This document shows positions 1 to 9,056 of a stretch of 64,000 nucleotides of DNA, in pieces. Position 1 is the first letter of the stretch. Every line of letters begins with the position of its first letter. Below the pieces are notes generated by a model. The model saw only the letters and a program-made list of their open reading frames with translations, was not told where the DNA came from and searched no databases. The stretch comes from Clostridia bacterium (GTDB taxonomy: Bacteria; Bacillota; Clostridia; Oscillospirales; CAG-272). Made by a program: the position numbers and the translations under genes. The stretch covers positions 62,001 through 126,000 of the forward strand of contig JAFUOY010000028.1 of NCBI GenBank assembly GCA_017481595.1, given 5' to 3'.

Positions 1-1208
1 TTTTTGGAATAACCTATCCCGCAGGCTCAAATCCCATTGAGTCAACGGAAAAGATAGTCGCTCTTTTCGAGGGCATCTCCACCTTTAATTATCAGAGCTT
101 TATTGTGGGCGCTATTGCCCTTGCAATTCTTATTTTGTGGCCCAAGGTAAGTAAAAAGATACCCGGCTCTCTCGTTGTCGTGCTTCTTGGCGCCTTGGTG
201 GTGGGACTTTTCAATCTTAACGTAAACACCATTGGAGACCTTTACAGTATCTCCTCCTCCCTTCCCACTCCATCCATTCCATCAATCACCCTTGAAAGAG
301 TGATGCATATGCTGCCCGACGCCTTTACCATAGCGCTTCTTGCGGCTATTGAATCCTTACTTTCATGCGTTGTGTCCGACGGAATGATAAACGACAGACA
401 CAACTCCAATACCGAGCTTATTGCACAGGGCGCGGGTAATATCTGCTCCGCAATCTTCGGCGGTATTCCTGCAACGGGCGCAATTGCAAGAACGGCGGCA
501 AACGTTAAAAACGGAGGACGCTCCCCCATTTCGGGTATGGTCCACGCGGTAGTTCTTCTTTTGGTGCTTCTTATACTTATGCCCTACGCATCATTTATTC
601 CAATGCCCGTAATTGCCGCTATACTTTTAATGGTGGCGTACAATATGTCCGAGTGGCGCAGATTCGTAAAAATATGCAAGACCGCCCCCTCCTCCGATAT
701 TATCGTTTTAGTAGTTACATTCCTTTTCACAATCGTATTCGACCTTGTGGTTGCTATTGCAGTGGGCTTGGTGCTTACCGCCTTTCTCATTGTCAAGCGT
801 ACGGCTGACAATGCCCAGGTGCGTGAGTGGGATAACGCGGCGCACGGTCAAAGAAGCAAGGAAATCCCCTACGGAGTGGTTGTTTTTGAGATAAACGGCC
901 CTATGTTCTTTGCCGCCTCCGACAAGTATCTTAACTTCCCCATTCATAAGGATACACGCGCTATGATAATTCGTATGTCGGGCGTTCCCACGGTGGACAG
1001 CACGGCGGAGCGCAATATTGAGGACCTTCTTAAGTTCTGTGAGGACAGAAGCATCCACCTAATATTCTCCCACGTAAATCCACAGCCCTACACCATCCTT
1101 CAGAAAAACGGCGTAGTTGACAAGCTTGGTGCAGAGCGCTTCTGCCCCAATATCGACGACGCCATCGAGCTTGCAACAAAGCTTATATCAACTAATACGG
1201 AAAAATAA
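1..1208 (+). CDS. SulP family anion transporter with STAS domain (5' end outside window)
   Basis: C-terminal part of a SulP/SLC26-type membrane transporter; the reading frame is open from base 3 of the window, so the start lies upstream. Several hydrophobic segments (for example around 535-640 and 700-800) are followed by a cytoplasmic STAS domain from about base 865. That domain has the expected beta-alpha pattern and the DST motif near 1000, where STAS domains carry a conserved Asp-Ser/Thr. SulP proteins move sulfate, bicarbonate or other anions; the substrate cannot be read here. The gene ends at a bidirectional terminator shared with the convergent XRE gene. Confidence 0.88.
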   Translation, partial: FGITYPAGSNPIESTEKIVALFEGISTFNYQSFIVGAIALAILILWPKVSKKIPGSLVVVLLGALVVGLFNLNVNTIGDLYSISSSLPTPSIPSITLERVMHMLPDAFTIALLAAIESLLSCVVSDGMINDRHNSNTELIAQGAGNICSAIFGGIPATGAIARTAANVKNGGRSPISGMVHAVVLLLVLLILMPYASFIPMPVIAAILLMVAYNMSEWRRFVKICKTAPSSDIIVLVVTFLFTIVFDLVVAIAVGLVLTAFLIVKRTADNAQVREWDNAAHGQRSKEIPYGVVVFEINGPMFFAASDKYLNFPIHKDTRAMIIRMSGVPTVDSTAERNIEDLLKFCEDRSIHLIFSHVNPQPYTILQKNGVVDKLGAERFCPNIDDAIELATKLISTNTEK

Positions 1209-1216
1209 ATATAGCT

Positions 1217-1246
1217 AAAAAGCGAGTGCCGAAGCACTCGCTTTTT
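1217..1246. terminator. bidirectional intrinsic terminator
   Basis: Stem AGCGAGTGC / GCACTCGCT with a CGAA loop, flanked by A and T runs, between convergent genes. The same stem occurs at 2463-2825, where its loop is split by an insertion. Confidence 0.88.
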
Positions 1247-1249
1247 AAA

Positions 1250-2338
1250 TTACGATAAGGATTTTATAATATTCTCAAATTCTTCTGTTTTTGCAATATT
1301 TGAAAAATCCCTTTCCTTGATCCATTTATCACGCAATCTTATACGCAAAGGGCGAGGGTCGTTTGTTTCAACATCGGATCTGCTCCAGCTTCTTTTACCA
1401 AGCAACAGACTTTCATATTCTCCCCCGTCGGAGGTATCATATAAAATTGCAGAATCTGCCGCTTTTTTCAGGTATTCAATAGCCTTTTCTGCATTTCCTA
1501 TTCTTGCATACCTTTCCGCTACGCAGCAGCTATCGTACGTAATGCCGTAGCCATCATTTACACAGGGTCCGTCAAAAATCAATTCATCAAGAGCTTTTTG
1601 CTTTTCGTATAATCTTAAATATTCGTCATCGGACATACCCTTAATAAACGTCATTTTACTTATTCCGCCCGATATTATCTCGTATCCCGCTTCTATCTGG
1701 TCCTCTGCGTGCTTTCTTATTTCATCCTTGTCAAGCGCCCAATATATATTAAACTCCCTGCAATGCTCCCAAGAAGGAAGTGTTTCGTATATTCTCTTAC
1801 CCTCACTCCTTCTGTTATGCTCACAATGATTGAATGCTAAGCGGATCGTTGCCTCAAGCTTTATATTCTGGTCGTTACAATACCTTATGATGCGCTCTCC
1901 GATCTCGGTGATCTCCTTATCATACTTCATCATATTTTCTTTCCATTCCTTCAAGCCTCCGTCGCTGTCACCGGATATAAACAGAGCCTCCATAAGCTTG
2001 TTGAGAAGCTCATAATTATTGGGGAATTCCTTTACTCCGTCCCTTGCTATACGAATACACTCATAAACGTCTCCGTTATTGATAGAAGATTTGTAGTCGG
2101 AAAGATACTTATTTATCTTGCTTTTTACCAGCATTTCGTCAACTCCCATAAGCTTATCAACTGTGGTTTCAAAAAAATCCGCAATTATAGGAAGCATTTC
2201 AACGTCAGGATAGCAGGCATCCGTTTCCCAACGAGAAATTGTTTGACATGAAACGTTAAAAATTTCAGCAAGCTGCTCTTGCGTAATATCTCTTTCTCTG
2301 CGTAATCTCTTAATATTTTCACCTATGCTTAATCTCAT
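1250..2338 (-). CDS. XRE-family transcriptional regulator with helical C-terminal domain
   Basis: A 362-residue protein. Residues 1-65 are a Cro/CI-type helix-turn-helix (TQEQLAEIFNVSCQTISRW). The remaining roughly 290 residues are helical and TPR-like (segments such as ARDGVKEFPNNYELLNKLME), probably a ligand or peptide sensing or protein interaction domain. A protein of the same design is encoded at 38889-39995, so the genome holds a small family of these. It has its own promoter at 2388-2416. No target can be named; autoregulation is common in the family but no operator was identified. Confidence 0.8.
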   Translation of the reverse strand: MRLSIGENIKRLRRERDITQEQLAEIFNVSCQTISRWETDACYPDVEMLPIIADFFETTVDKLMGVDEMLVKSKINKYLSDYKSSINNGDVYECIRIARDGVKEFPNNYELLNKLMEALFISGDSDGGLKEWKENMMKYDKEITEIGERIIRYCNDQNIKLEATIRLAFNHCEHNRRSEGKRIYETLPSWEHCREFNIYWALDKDEIRKHAEDQIEAGYEIISGGISKMTFIKGMSDDEYLRLYEKQKALDELIFDGPCVNDGYGITYDSCCVAERYARIGNAEKAIEYLKKAADSAILYDTSDGGEYESLLLGKRSWSRSDVETNDPRPLRIRLRDKWIKERDFSNIAKTEEFENIIKSLS

Positions 2339-2387
2339 ATATTTCTCCTTTGGAATATAATTTGTACTCAGATCTGCTTACAATTTG

Positions 2388-2416
2388 ATTATAGCATAGT
2401 AAAAATCCCATTACAA
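2388..2416 (-). promoter_or_regulatory. sigma-A-type promoter for the XRE gene
   Basis: On the minus strand TTGTAA, 17 nt spacer, TATAAT, about 50 bp before the XRE start. Confidence 0.7.
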
Positions 2417-2462
2417 TAACACATAACGATAGTTTTTTCCAATCATTGCGTGATATAAACAT

Positions 2463-2825
2463 AAAAAGCGAGTGCCGAAGGGGATCTGCGATAGAGCAGT
2501 ATAAAAATCAAAACACCTACCAACAGGAAAAGGACGAAGAATTGCTAAAATTCCTCGTCCTTTTTTCTTGACAAGCACTGCATTTGAAGACACAAATGCA
2601 TATAGTGAAATGTTTTGCTTTTGCAAAACGTGAAATAATGTGCTACCGTACATTGTGAAATATCTCGCCTTGCTCGATGTGAAATGAAATTTGCCCACGT
2701 CCGCGCAAGCGGACATTTCACATTTGCGGAGCAAATATTTCACCGCAAAGCGATTTCACTTGCCCGAAAGGGCAATTTTCGTTGCGTACCTGCTCTATGG
2801 CAGGTACGCAGAAGCACTCGCTTTT
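2463..2825. terminator. terminator of the ABC operon with a 330-bp insert in its loop
   Basis: The left arm AAAAAGCGAGTGCCGAAG (2463-2480) and right arm GAAGCACTCGCTTTT (2811-2825) are the two halves of the terminator that is intact at 1217-1246. Between them lie 330 extra bases. The loop bases GAAG occur on both sides (2477-2480 and 2811-2814), as expected of a 4-bp target duplication. The arms could still pair across the insert. Confidence 0.75.
2481..2810. mobile_element. 330-bp MITE-like insert carrying hairpin array A
   Basis: Non-coding. Near the left end is ATAGAGCAG and near the right end its complement CTGCTCTAT, giving imperfect terminal inverted repeats. It contains a terminator-like hairpin (2528-2566) and then a run of short hairpins separated by GTGAAAT at 2605, 2630, 2655 and 2679, and by the complement ATTTCAC at 2715, 2737 and 2753. 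Examples of hairpins are GTTTTGC/GCAAAAC, GTCCGC-GCAA-GCGGAC and TTGCCC-GAAA-GGGCAA. No convincing gene is seen in the whole 2339-2825 gap. Confidence 0.65.
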
Positions 2826-4637
2826 CTATTTTGTGTAGTATTGAGCTTGAGCGGTCCAAAGCTCGTGGTATTTGCCGTTCTTATTGGAGAGAAGGCTTTC
2901 GTGACTGCCGTGCTGAATAATGCTGCCGTTATCAAAAACTACGATATTGTCACAGAAGCGGCAGGAGGCAAGACGATGGCTTATGTAAATGGCGGTCTTA
3001 TCTCCCGTTATGGTGTTAAAGCTACTGTAGATCTCGTATTCGGACACAGGGTCAAGGGCTGAGGTTGGCTCATCAAGAATTATAAAGGGAGAATCCTTAT
3101 ATAATGCTCTTGCAAGGGCTATTTTTTGCGCCTCGCCACCCGAAATTTCAATACCCGATTTATCAAAACGCTTGTATAGATATGTTTCCGCACCGTCAGG
3201 CAAGGACTTATATCTATCCTCAAATCCTGCGTTTTTCAGACACTCCTCCACCTTTTTGGGGTCATAAGTAGGCGCGCAAGCCACATTCTGACCGAGGGTA
3301 AAGGCAAAGAGCTTAAAGTCCTGAAATACTACTGAGAATATCTGCATATATTCGTCGTAATCGTACTTTTTAATGTTGACACCGTTTAAAAGTATTTCTC
3401 CCTCGGTGGGGTCGTACAGGCGGCAAAGCAGCTTAATAAAGGTGGTTTTGCCGCTTCCGTTCATACCTACAACGGCAAGCTTTTCACCAATTTTGAACTT
3501 AACGTTTACATTTTTGAGGGCATACGTGTCTGTATTTGGGTATTTAAAGGACACGTTACGAAACTCCACGTAGTATTCGTTATCCATTCTCTTTTCAACA
3601 GTTAGTGAGCCTTGGTACATATTATTAGGAATATCAAAATATGAGAAATAGCGTTCGAGATAAGTATGATTAAGAAAGCTCAGATGTATATATTTTACAA
3701 GTCCGGAAACCGCGCCAATAAGTCCAACAATGCAAACAACGTATTTTGTTATATCACCGACTGACATAGCGCCCTGAATTGAACACCAGATAAGAAGCAT
3801 ATACGCGCAGAATTTAAGAATATCGGCTACAAGAACTCGCGGAATATTGACAAGCATACATTTGAGTGAACGTTTAAATTCTCTTTTATTTTCAACAGTA
3901 TCAAATTCCTTGATTCTTGACAGTATACCGCTTTCCATTGAATATAATCTTGTATCCTTCGCGTAGCTGTAATTGTTTATCAGATCCTCATATTTATCGG
4001 ACATCATATTTACAACGCTGCTATCATCCCAGAATTTATTGGTAATCTCCTGATTTTTTGCGGTACAAAAGGCATCTACGATAATACTTATCACCAAAAA
4101 GCCAACGATTCCAAGCTTGCCAAACAAAGGAACTCCCGACGAGGTAAAAAAGCTTATACTCAAAGCAAGAGAGCAGATTATACGGGTAATATTTTCAACG
4201 TAGCTTCTTACTGATCTTAAAAGATTCCAAAGATTAAAGCCTGTATGGGATTCCTGTCTTACACGGCTACGAAGAAGCGCCACGTCAGGGGATTCAATAG
4301 AGCTGTATTCCATTTCCATAGCCTTTTTGGAATATAGCCAATCCTCTGTTTTAAAGGTATTACCGTGTGCAACGGAAAGCCTTGGCTGAACGAAGCGTAC
4401 TATACCGTGACACAAGAATGTAAGCCCGACTGCCAATACTACGTTTGTGATTATTGTGGAAAGGGGCGCGCCCTCGTAAAGATTATTTATGATCTCCGCG
4501 GAAAAATAGGTTGGGATATAGGGATACGCCGCCTGAAAGACGAAGAATAAGCACATACAAATAACGTACGTACGGTGGTGCTGCCATAGCTCCTTCAATG
4601 CTCGGCGTTCCATTTTAATATGCTCTTTGAATGTCAT
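2826..4637 (-). CDS. ABC exporter half-transporter (second gene of a pair)
   Basis: A 603-residue fused membrane-ATPase protein. Transmembrane helices fill roughly residues 20-320. The nucleotide-binding domain follows, with Walker A VGMNGSGKTTF, signature ISGGEAQK, Walker B FIILDEPTSALDP and a switch His in YISHR. The gene overlaps its upstream partner by 4 bp (ATGA), so the two products probably form a heterodimeric exporter. Substrate unknown; the nearby LytTR two-component pair suggests a peptide or antimicrobial, which is inference. Its terminator is split by the 330-bp insert. Confidence 0.9.
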   Translation of the reverse strand: MTFKEHIKMERRALKELWQHHRTYVICMCLFFVFQAAYPYIPTYFSAEIINNLYEGAPLSTIITNVVLAVGLTFLCHGIVRFVQPRLSVAHGNTFKTEDWLYSKKAMEMEYSSIESPDVALLRSRVRQESHTGFNLWNLLRSVRSYVENITRIICSLALSISFFTSSGVPLFGKLGIVGFLVISIIVDAFCTAKNQEITNKFWDDSSVVNMMSDKYEDLINNYSYAKDTRLYSMESGILSRIKEFDTVENKREFKRSLKCMLVNIPRVLVADILKFCAYMLLIWCSIQGAMSVGDITKYVVCIVGLIGAVSGLVKYIHLSFLNHTYLERYFSYFDIPNNMYQGSLTVEKRMDNEYYVEFRNVSFKYPNTDTYALKNVNVKFKIGEKLAVVGMNGSGKTTFIKLLCRLYDPTEGEILLNGVNIKKYDYDEYMQIFSVVFQDFKLFAFTLGQNVACAPTYDPKKVEECLKNAGFEDRYKSLPDGAETYLYKRFDKSGIEISGGEAQKIALARALYKDSPFIILDEPTSALDPVSEYEIYSSFNTITGDKTAIYISHRLASCRFCDNIVVFDNGSIIQHGSHESLLSNKNGKYHELWTAQAQYYTK

Positions 4638-6466
4638 ACATTCTCCTCCTTTCCGTAATCGTCACGGTACCAACAGCTTTGCATTTCGTAAAGATGGCTA
4701 TACTCTCCGCCTGCGCTCAAAAGCTCCTCGTGAGTGCCGATTTCCGTAATTTCTCCGTTTTCCATATAAACTACCCTATCGCAAAAGCGAGTGGATGCCA
4801 AGCGGTGAGAAATAAACAAAGACGTTTTTCCCTTTGTCATACTTTGATATTCCTCGTAGATTTTGCTTTCCGCTATGGGGTCAAGAGCCGCTGTCGGCTC
4901 GTCAAGGACAAGAATCGGAGCATCCTTGTAAAGAGCGCGCGCCATCATAAGCTTCTGCACTTCACCGCCCGAAAAGGCTGTTCCCTCCGAGTCAACCTGC
5001 TTATCAAGAACCGTATTTATTCCCTTTGGCAGAGTATCAAGTTTGTTTCCAAGCCCTGCCCTTCTTAGGCAATTTTCCACACGGGGTGCGTCATAATTTC
5101 CGTTAAGGTCCCCCGATACGGTTTCCGCTATGGTGAAAAAGGCGGTTTTTGAGTCTTGGAAAACGGGAGAAAACAAGCGATAATATTCCTTTAGCGCAAA
5201 GCTATCCGAAGGGATACCGTTTATACGTATCTGTCCGCTTGTAGGCTTGTAAAGACCGCACAGAAGCTTAACAAGTGTAGTTTTTCCCGCGCCGTTAAGA
5301 CCTACTAAGGCTAAGGATTCCCCTGCTTTAAATTTCAAGGATACGTTTTTAAGCACGTAATCATCTGAGCCGTCGTAACGGTAAGAAACGTTATCAAATT
5401 CTATTTCGGGGGCGGACAGCATATGCTCATCCGCTTTTTTATCTCCGCAAGCTTCCGTTACGTCAGTATCAATATATTTGCGCACATCACATACTCGCAG
5501 GCTTGAAGCGTGCAAACCTCCCCAGGTGTTAAGAATTCCTCCAAAAAAGGATGCAAACTGTGAAATTGCCGCAAAGTATAAAACAAATTCATCAACGGTA
5601 ATCTGCTTATTTATCGCCATACCGATAAGAAACGCATAAGCAAGACTGTCACGAAACAGAATTACAACAAGGGATGAAAGACTCGAAAGAAATCTTTTAG
5701 ATGATTTTTTCCTCTCCCATGCGTTCATTTCCTTAACAAGGCTATAATATATATTGGTGAGCCATCCTGACATACCGTAAACGCGAATATCCTTGCCTGC
5801 GGCGAAATCGTCGGGCTGCTCCTCTGCATAGCCAAGCTTGCTTGCAAGATTCGACTCGTACTCTCTGTGCTTATGTGCCCATTTTTGGAATACCCGTAAA
5901 AATATCAAGCTTAATATAGGCTCTACCATTATTACAGGAAGCATCCAAGGGCTGAAGGACGCGATAATTCCGCCAAAGAGAACATATGACAGAATATATT
6001 GGAGCATATACGTTACCCTTTTTGAAAAATCCGCTGCTCCGTTGTCATAAAAGCAACTGTTCTTAGCTCTTTGACGTAAATCTCTCGTTTCCTTTTTTTC
6101 GTATTCCTCATAGGTCCTTGTAAACGACCTTTCGTTTATCAGATACAGTATGGAAAAATTAAACTTTTTATCTTCGGCTTCCGTATAGCGCACCATAAAG
6201 CCTTCCTTAAGCTGAGAAAGAAGCATTTGGATTATAAAAAAGCTTCCTATGGCTAAAGCAATATCATAAAAAGCATTTCCGCTTACTGCTTGCTTTACTA
6301 TCAAAGCAGGCAGGTAAATACTGCAATAATTAAGCGCCACCTCTACAGGTATACCAAGTATCCTTATAATAAAGCCAAGAGGCGCGTATTTTAATTGCAT
6401 TTTAGAAGCCCACAAAAAATTGCTTAGCAATGATTTATAGGGCTTTTCCTTTTTAGTTTTTTTCAT
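4634..6466 (-). CDS. ABC exporter half-transporter (first gene of a pair)
   Basis: A 610-residue protein. An N-terminal six-helix membrane domain (about residues 15-330) is followed by an ATPase with Walker A VGLNGAGKTTL, signature FSGGEVQK, Walker B LVLDEPTAALDP and an SHR switch. It is translationally coupled to the downstream half-transporter. Both members of the pair have normal catalytic Glu residues after Walker B, so neither site is obviously degenerate. It lies downstream of the histidine kinase gene on the same strand; the hairpin at 6511-6549 separates the two transcription units. Confidence 0.9.
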   Translation of the reverse strand: MKKTKKEKPYKSLLSNFLWASKMQLKYAPLGFIIRILGIPVEVALNYCSIYLPALIVKQAVSGNAFYDIALAIGSFFIIQMLLSQLKEGFMVRYTEAEDKKFNFSILYLINERSFTRTYEEYEKKETRDLRQRAKNSCFYDNGAADFSKRVTYMLQYILSYVLFGGIIASFSPWMLPVIMVEPILSLIFLRVFQKWAHKHREYESNLASKLGYAEEQPDDFAAGKDIRVYGMSGWLTNIYYSLVKEMNAWERKKSSKRFLSSLSSLVVILFRDSLAYAFLIGMAINKQITVDEFVLYFAAISQFASFFGGILNTWGGLHASSLRVCDVRKYIDTDVTEACGDKKADEHMLSAPEIEFDNVSYRYDGSDDYVLKNVSLKFKAGESLALVGLNGAGKTTLVKLLCGLYKPTSGQIRINGIPSDSFALKEYYRLFSPVFQDSKTAFFTIAETVSGDLNGNYDAPRVENCLRRAGLGNKLDTLPKGINTVLDKQVDSEGTAFSGGEVQKLMMARALYKDAPILVLDEPTAALDPIAESKIYEEYQSMTKGKTSLFISHRLASTRFCDRVVYMENGEITEIGTHEELLSAGGEYSHLYEMQSCWYRDDYGKEENV

Positions 6467-6510
6467 TTTTATCCCTCCTTTGCCTTGAGTTTAACATTTT
6501 GGGACTTTAT

Positions 6511-6549
6511 AAAAACAAATTATGCACGAAACGCTTTATTTCGTGCATA
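6511..6549 (-). terminator. intrinsic terminator after the histidine kinase gene
   Basis: Stem TATGCACGAAA / TTTCGTGCATA followed on the minus strand by a T-rich tract. Confidence 0.75.
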
Positions 6550-6557
6550 AAATGACC

Positions 6558-7214
6558 TTAGTTATCTATTGCGGGGACAAGGAATTCAGAGGAAAACGCA
6601 CCGTCCTCACTGTTATATTTTATCCATCCGCCGTGCTTTTCAATAATATTTTCGGTGCGGCGAAGCCCAAAGCCGTGAAAGCCTCCCTTTTTGGAGTTAA
6701 AAAGAGTTCCGTCCTTTTTAAGCTTATCTCCCGAGGAGTTAAGCATTGAAAAATACAGCATATTTGATTTCATTACAAGGTAAATTCTTATAAAGGGCTC
6801 TTTTTCAGCGGACTGAACGCAGGCTTCTATGGCGTTATCAAGAAGATTTCCTATTACTATACTTAATTCTACGTCGGTTATATTAAGGTTATCGGGCAAA
6901 TTAGCCTTTACACTTACCGAAATACCTCTTGCTTTTGCCTTTGATATTTTAGCCGACAGAATAACGTCTGCGGATACGTTACCCGTTTTTAAAAGAGTAT
7001 CCGTATTCATTACTCCGTAGTCAAGCTCCTCAATATATTTAAGGGCTCTTTCACTCTCTCCCGCCTCAATATATCCCTTCAAGGCTTGAAGATGATTGTG
7101 GAAATCGTGCTTATAGCCACGCATTTCCTTATGAATGCTTCTTACCTCCTCAAGGTGCGCCTTGGATTGCTCGGTCTGAAGCTCTACAATTTTTAAAAAA
7201 GTCTTTTTTCTCAT
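6558..7214 (-). CDS. GHKL-type sensor histidine kinase without sensor domain
   Basis: A 218-residue AgrC/CitA-like kinase core. Phosphoacceptor box HDFHNHLQ (about residue 35), N box NLLDNAIEAC (about 122) and G box GFGLRR (about 185) are all present. It starts directly with a short coiled coil and has no transmembrane or extracellular domain, whereas AgrC-type kinases usually have five to seven helices. It therefore probably senses a cytoplasmic signal or works with a membrane partner, perhaps the ABC exporter next door (inference). Only one base separates it from the upstream response regulator gene. Confidence 0.85.
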   Translation of the reverse strand: MRKKTFLKIVELQTEQSKAHLEEVRSIHKEMRGYKHDFHNHLQALKGYIEAGESERALKYIEELDYGVMNTDTLLKTGNVSADVILSAKISKAKARGISVSVKANLPDNLNITDVELSIVIGNLLDNAIEACVQSAEKEPFIRIYLVMKSNMLYFSMLNSSGDKLKKDGTLFNSKKGGFHGFGLRRTENIIEKHGGWIKYNSEDGAFSSEFLVPAIDN

Positions 7215-7215
7215 A

Positions 7216-7917
7216 TCAATTTATCTCTATAAACGCCCTGTTTATTTCATCGTATTTTCCCCGCGCAAGGGGTAACTCCTTGTTACCCTTAATAAATACG
7301 GAATTTCTTGAAATCCGCGTAATATATTTTAAAGAAACAAGATAGCTTCTGTGGGTTTTAAAAAACACGTTTGTCAGCTTTTTTTCAAATTCGGATATAT
7401 TTTCCTTTACTTTATACTCGCCGCCTGCCGTATATATAGTAATATAATGAAGGTATGCTTCAATATAAATTATATCTCTTTCATATAGCTTAACGGTTTC
7501 ACCGCCGCAGCTGATTACAACGGAAGGAGGCTCTGTAAGAAGCTTTTCCACAGCCTTTTCTATAACCTCGTTAAGCTTTGATACAGACACCGGCTTAATC
7601 AGATAATGAAGAGCATCCACCTCATATCCCTCTCCGCAAAATTCAAAATGAGAGGTTATAAATATTATCTCACCGAGAAAACCATCGTAACGAAGCTTTT
7701 TTGCAAGCTGAATACCATCCATATTCTTCATTTCGACGTCCAAGAGAAGAATATCGTAGGCTTTGTTTTCTGCGTATTCAAATAAAAATGCTTCTGCCGA
7801 GGAAAAGGTAGCCACCTCCGCCGTATGATCGCTTTTACCAAATAATAGCTCGACTTGATTTTTCAAAGAGGAAGCAACGCTTATTTCATCATCACATATG
7901 GCAATATTAAATTTCAT
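7216..7917 (-). CDS. LytTR-family response regulator
   Basis: A 233-residue protein. The receiver domain (1-120) shows the acidic pair CDDE, the phosphorylated Asp in LLLDVEMKNMDG and a conserved Lys in YLIKPV. A LytTR DNA-binding domain (about 135-233) follows, with FFKTHRSYLVSLKYI typical of the family. The start at 7917 is preceded by GAGAGGAGAAG; a longer in-frame version lacks such a site. It forms an AgrA/AgrC-like two-component operon with the kinase gene. The likely target is the exporter operon downstream or its own promoter. Confidence 0.9.
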   Translation of the reverse strand: MKFNIAICDDEISVASSLKNQVELLFGKSDHTAEVATFSSAEAFLFEYAENKAYDILLLDVEMKNMDGIQLAKKLRYDGFLGEIIFITSHFEFCGEGYEVDALHYLIKPVSVSKLNEVIEKAVEKLLTEPPSVVISCGGETVKLYERDIIYIEAYLHYITIYTAGGEYKVKENISEFEKKLTNVFFKTHRSYLVSLKYITRISRNSVFIKGNKELPLARGKYDEINRAFIEIN

Positions 7918-7948
7918 TTTGCTTCTCCTCTCCCAGTAAGATATATTT

Positions 7949-7977
7949 ATTTTAGCACAAAAGATCTTTTCTGTCAA
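7949..7977 (-). promoter_or_regulatory. promoter of the two-component operon
   Basis: Minus strand TTGACA, 17 nt, TAAAAT. The spacer contains the palindrome AAAAGATCTTTT, a possible operator. Confidence 0.75.
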
Positions 7978-7995
7978 CACGCCGGTTAAAGATGA

Positions 7996-8028
7996 AAAAT
8001 CGGGATCCTGTGTCGGGATCCCGATTTT
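7996..8028 (-). terminator. terminator of the rpmH-rnpA-yidD-yidC-jag operon
   Basis: Stem AATCGGGATCC paired with GGATCCCGATT, ending in a T run on the minus strand just after the jag stop codon. Confidence 0.8.
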
Positions 8029-8035
8029 GTTTTAA

Positions 8036-9025
8036 TTAGTTAGCCTTTTTTCTGTCGACAGTGATTACTATCTTTCTGTTTTCGTCATAGCCAACGGAGT
8101 GGGTGGAAACGCCCTCGATCTTCTGAATTTCGGAGTGAATGATTCTTCTCTCGTAGGAGTTCATAGGATCAAGATGGATGTTTCTGTTCTGACGGAGCGC
8201 CTTTTCTGCCATTTTTCTTGCAAGGGCGCGGAGAGTTTCCTCTCTCTTTGCGCGGTAGTTTTCAATATCTACGATAACCTTAACGTATTCCTTATGGTCG
8301 GAATCGCTCTTACGAGCCAAGCAAAGGTTTGCAAGGTACTGTACTGCGTCAAGTGTTTCGCCGTGGTGACCGATAAGGTTGGACGCATCCTCACCCTCGA
8401 TGGTAACGAGTCTGGGAACGAAGCCCTCCTCATTCTTGGTAAGATCGCCGATAACCTCACACTTAAAGCCGATATCCGCAATAAAGGTCTTTAAGAAGTT
8501 CATTGCGAGAAGCTTTTCTTCCTCGGTTACCTTGATGTCCTCATTCTTGAGGGGCTCTCTTTCGGGACGGGGCTGCTTAGGCACTTTCTTCTCCTGTGGC
8601 TTCTTCTTTTCAACCTTGGGAGAAGCAGGCTTGTCTGTATTTTCTGCCTTAACCGCAGGCTTTTCAGCCTTAGGTGTGGGCTTTTCTGTTTTCTGTACGG
8701 GCTTTTCCGCCTTGGGGGCAGGCTTTTCTGCCTTGGGAATAGCCTTCTTTTCAACCGCTACGGGCTGTGCTTTGGGTTTGGGAGCTTCAACGACGGGAGA
8801 AACGGGCTTTTCTGCCTTTTCGAGCTTCTTTGCATACTTATCGCCCTTACCGTCATCAACGGTTACAAGGATCTCTGCCAATTCTGCGCCGATACCGAGG
8901 AAGCCTTTCTTACCGGGCTTCAAGATCTTTTCCATTGTGATCTCGCCGAGGGCAGAATAGAGGTCAAGAGCCTTCTTATACGCTTCGTCAACCGTTTTTG
9001 CTCTAACTACATATTCTAATCTCAT
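8036..9025 (-). CDS. jag: Jag/SpoIIIJ-associated RNA-binding protein
   Basis: A 329-residue protein with the normal Jag plan. Jag_N domain at 1-50 (KGFLGIG motif), then a long low-complexity linker of KAEKP-type repeats (about 65-150), a KH domain at about 185-260 (LIGHHGETLDAVQYL) and a C-terminal R3H domain containing MNSYERRIIH. Jag/KhpB-type proteins bind RNA and are linked to cell elongation control. It is the last gene of the conserved RNase P/insertase operon, 31 bp after yidC. The charged linker is longer than in many homologues. Confidence 0.93.
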   Translation of the reverse strand: MRLEYVVRAKTVDEAYKKALDLYSALGEITMEKILKPGKKGFLGIGAELAEILVTVDDGKGDKYAKKLEKAEKPVSPVVEAPKPKAQPVAVEKKAIPKAEKPAPKAEKPVQKTEKPTPKAEKPAVKAENTDKPASPKVEKKKPQEKKVPKQPRPEREPLKNEDIKVTEEEKLLAMNFLKTFIADIGFKCEVIGDLTKNEEGFVPRLVTIEGEDASNLIGHHGETLDAVQYLANLCLARKSDSDHKEYVKVIVDIENYRAKREETLRALARKMAEKALRQNRNIHLDPMNSYERRIIHSEIQKIEGVSTHSVGYDENRKIVITVDRKKAN

Positions 9026-9056
9026 TGTGAATGTCCTTTTTCAAAAATTGCGATAA

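Noticed and set aside
2411..2743. 110-codon minus-strand frame and overlapping plus-strand frames in 2684-3062
   Set aside because: They read through the hairpin array and its GTGAAAT spacers or into the ABC gene; no ribosome site.
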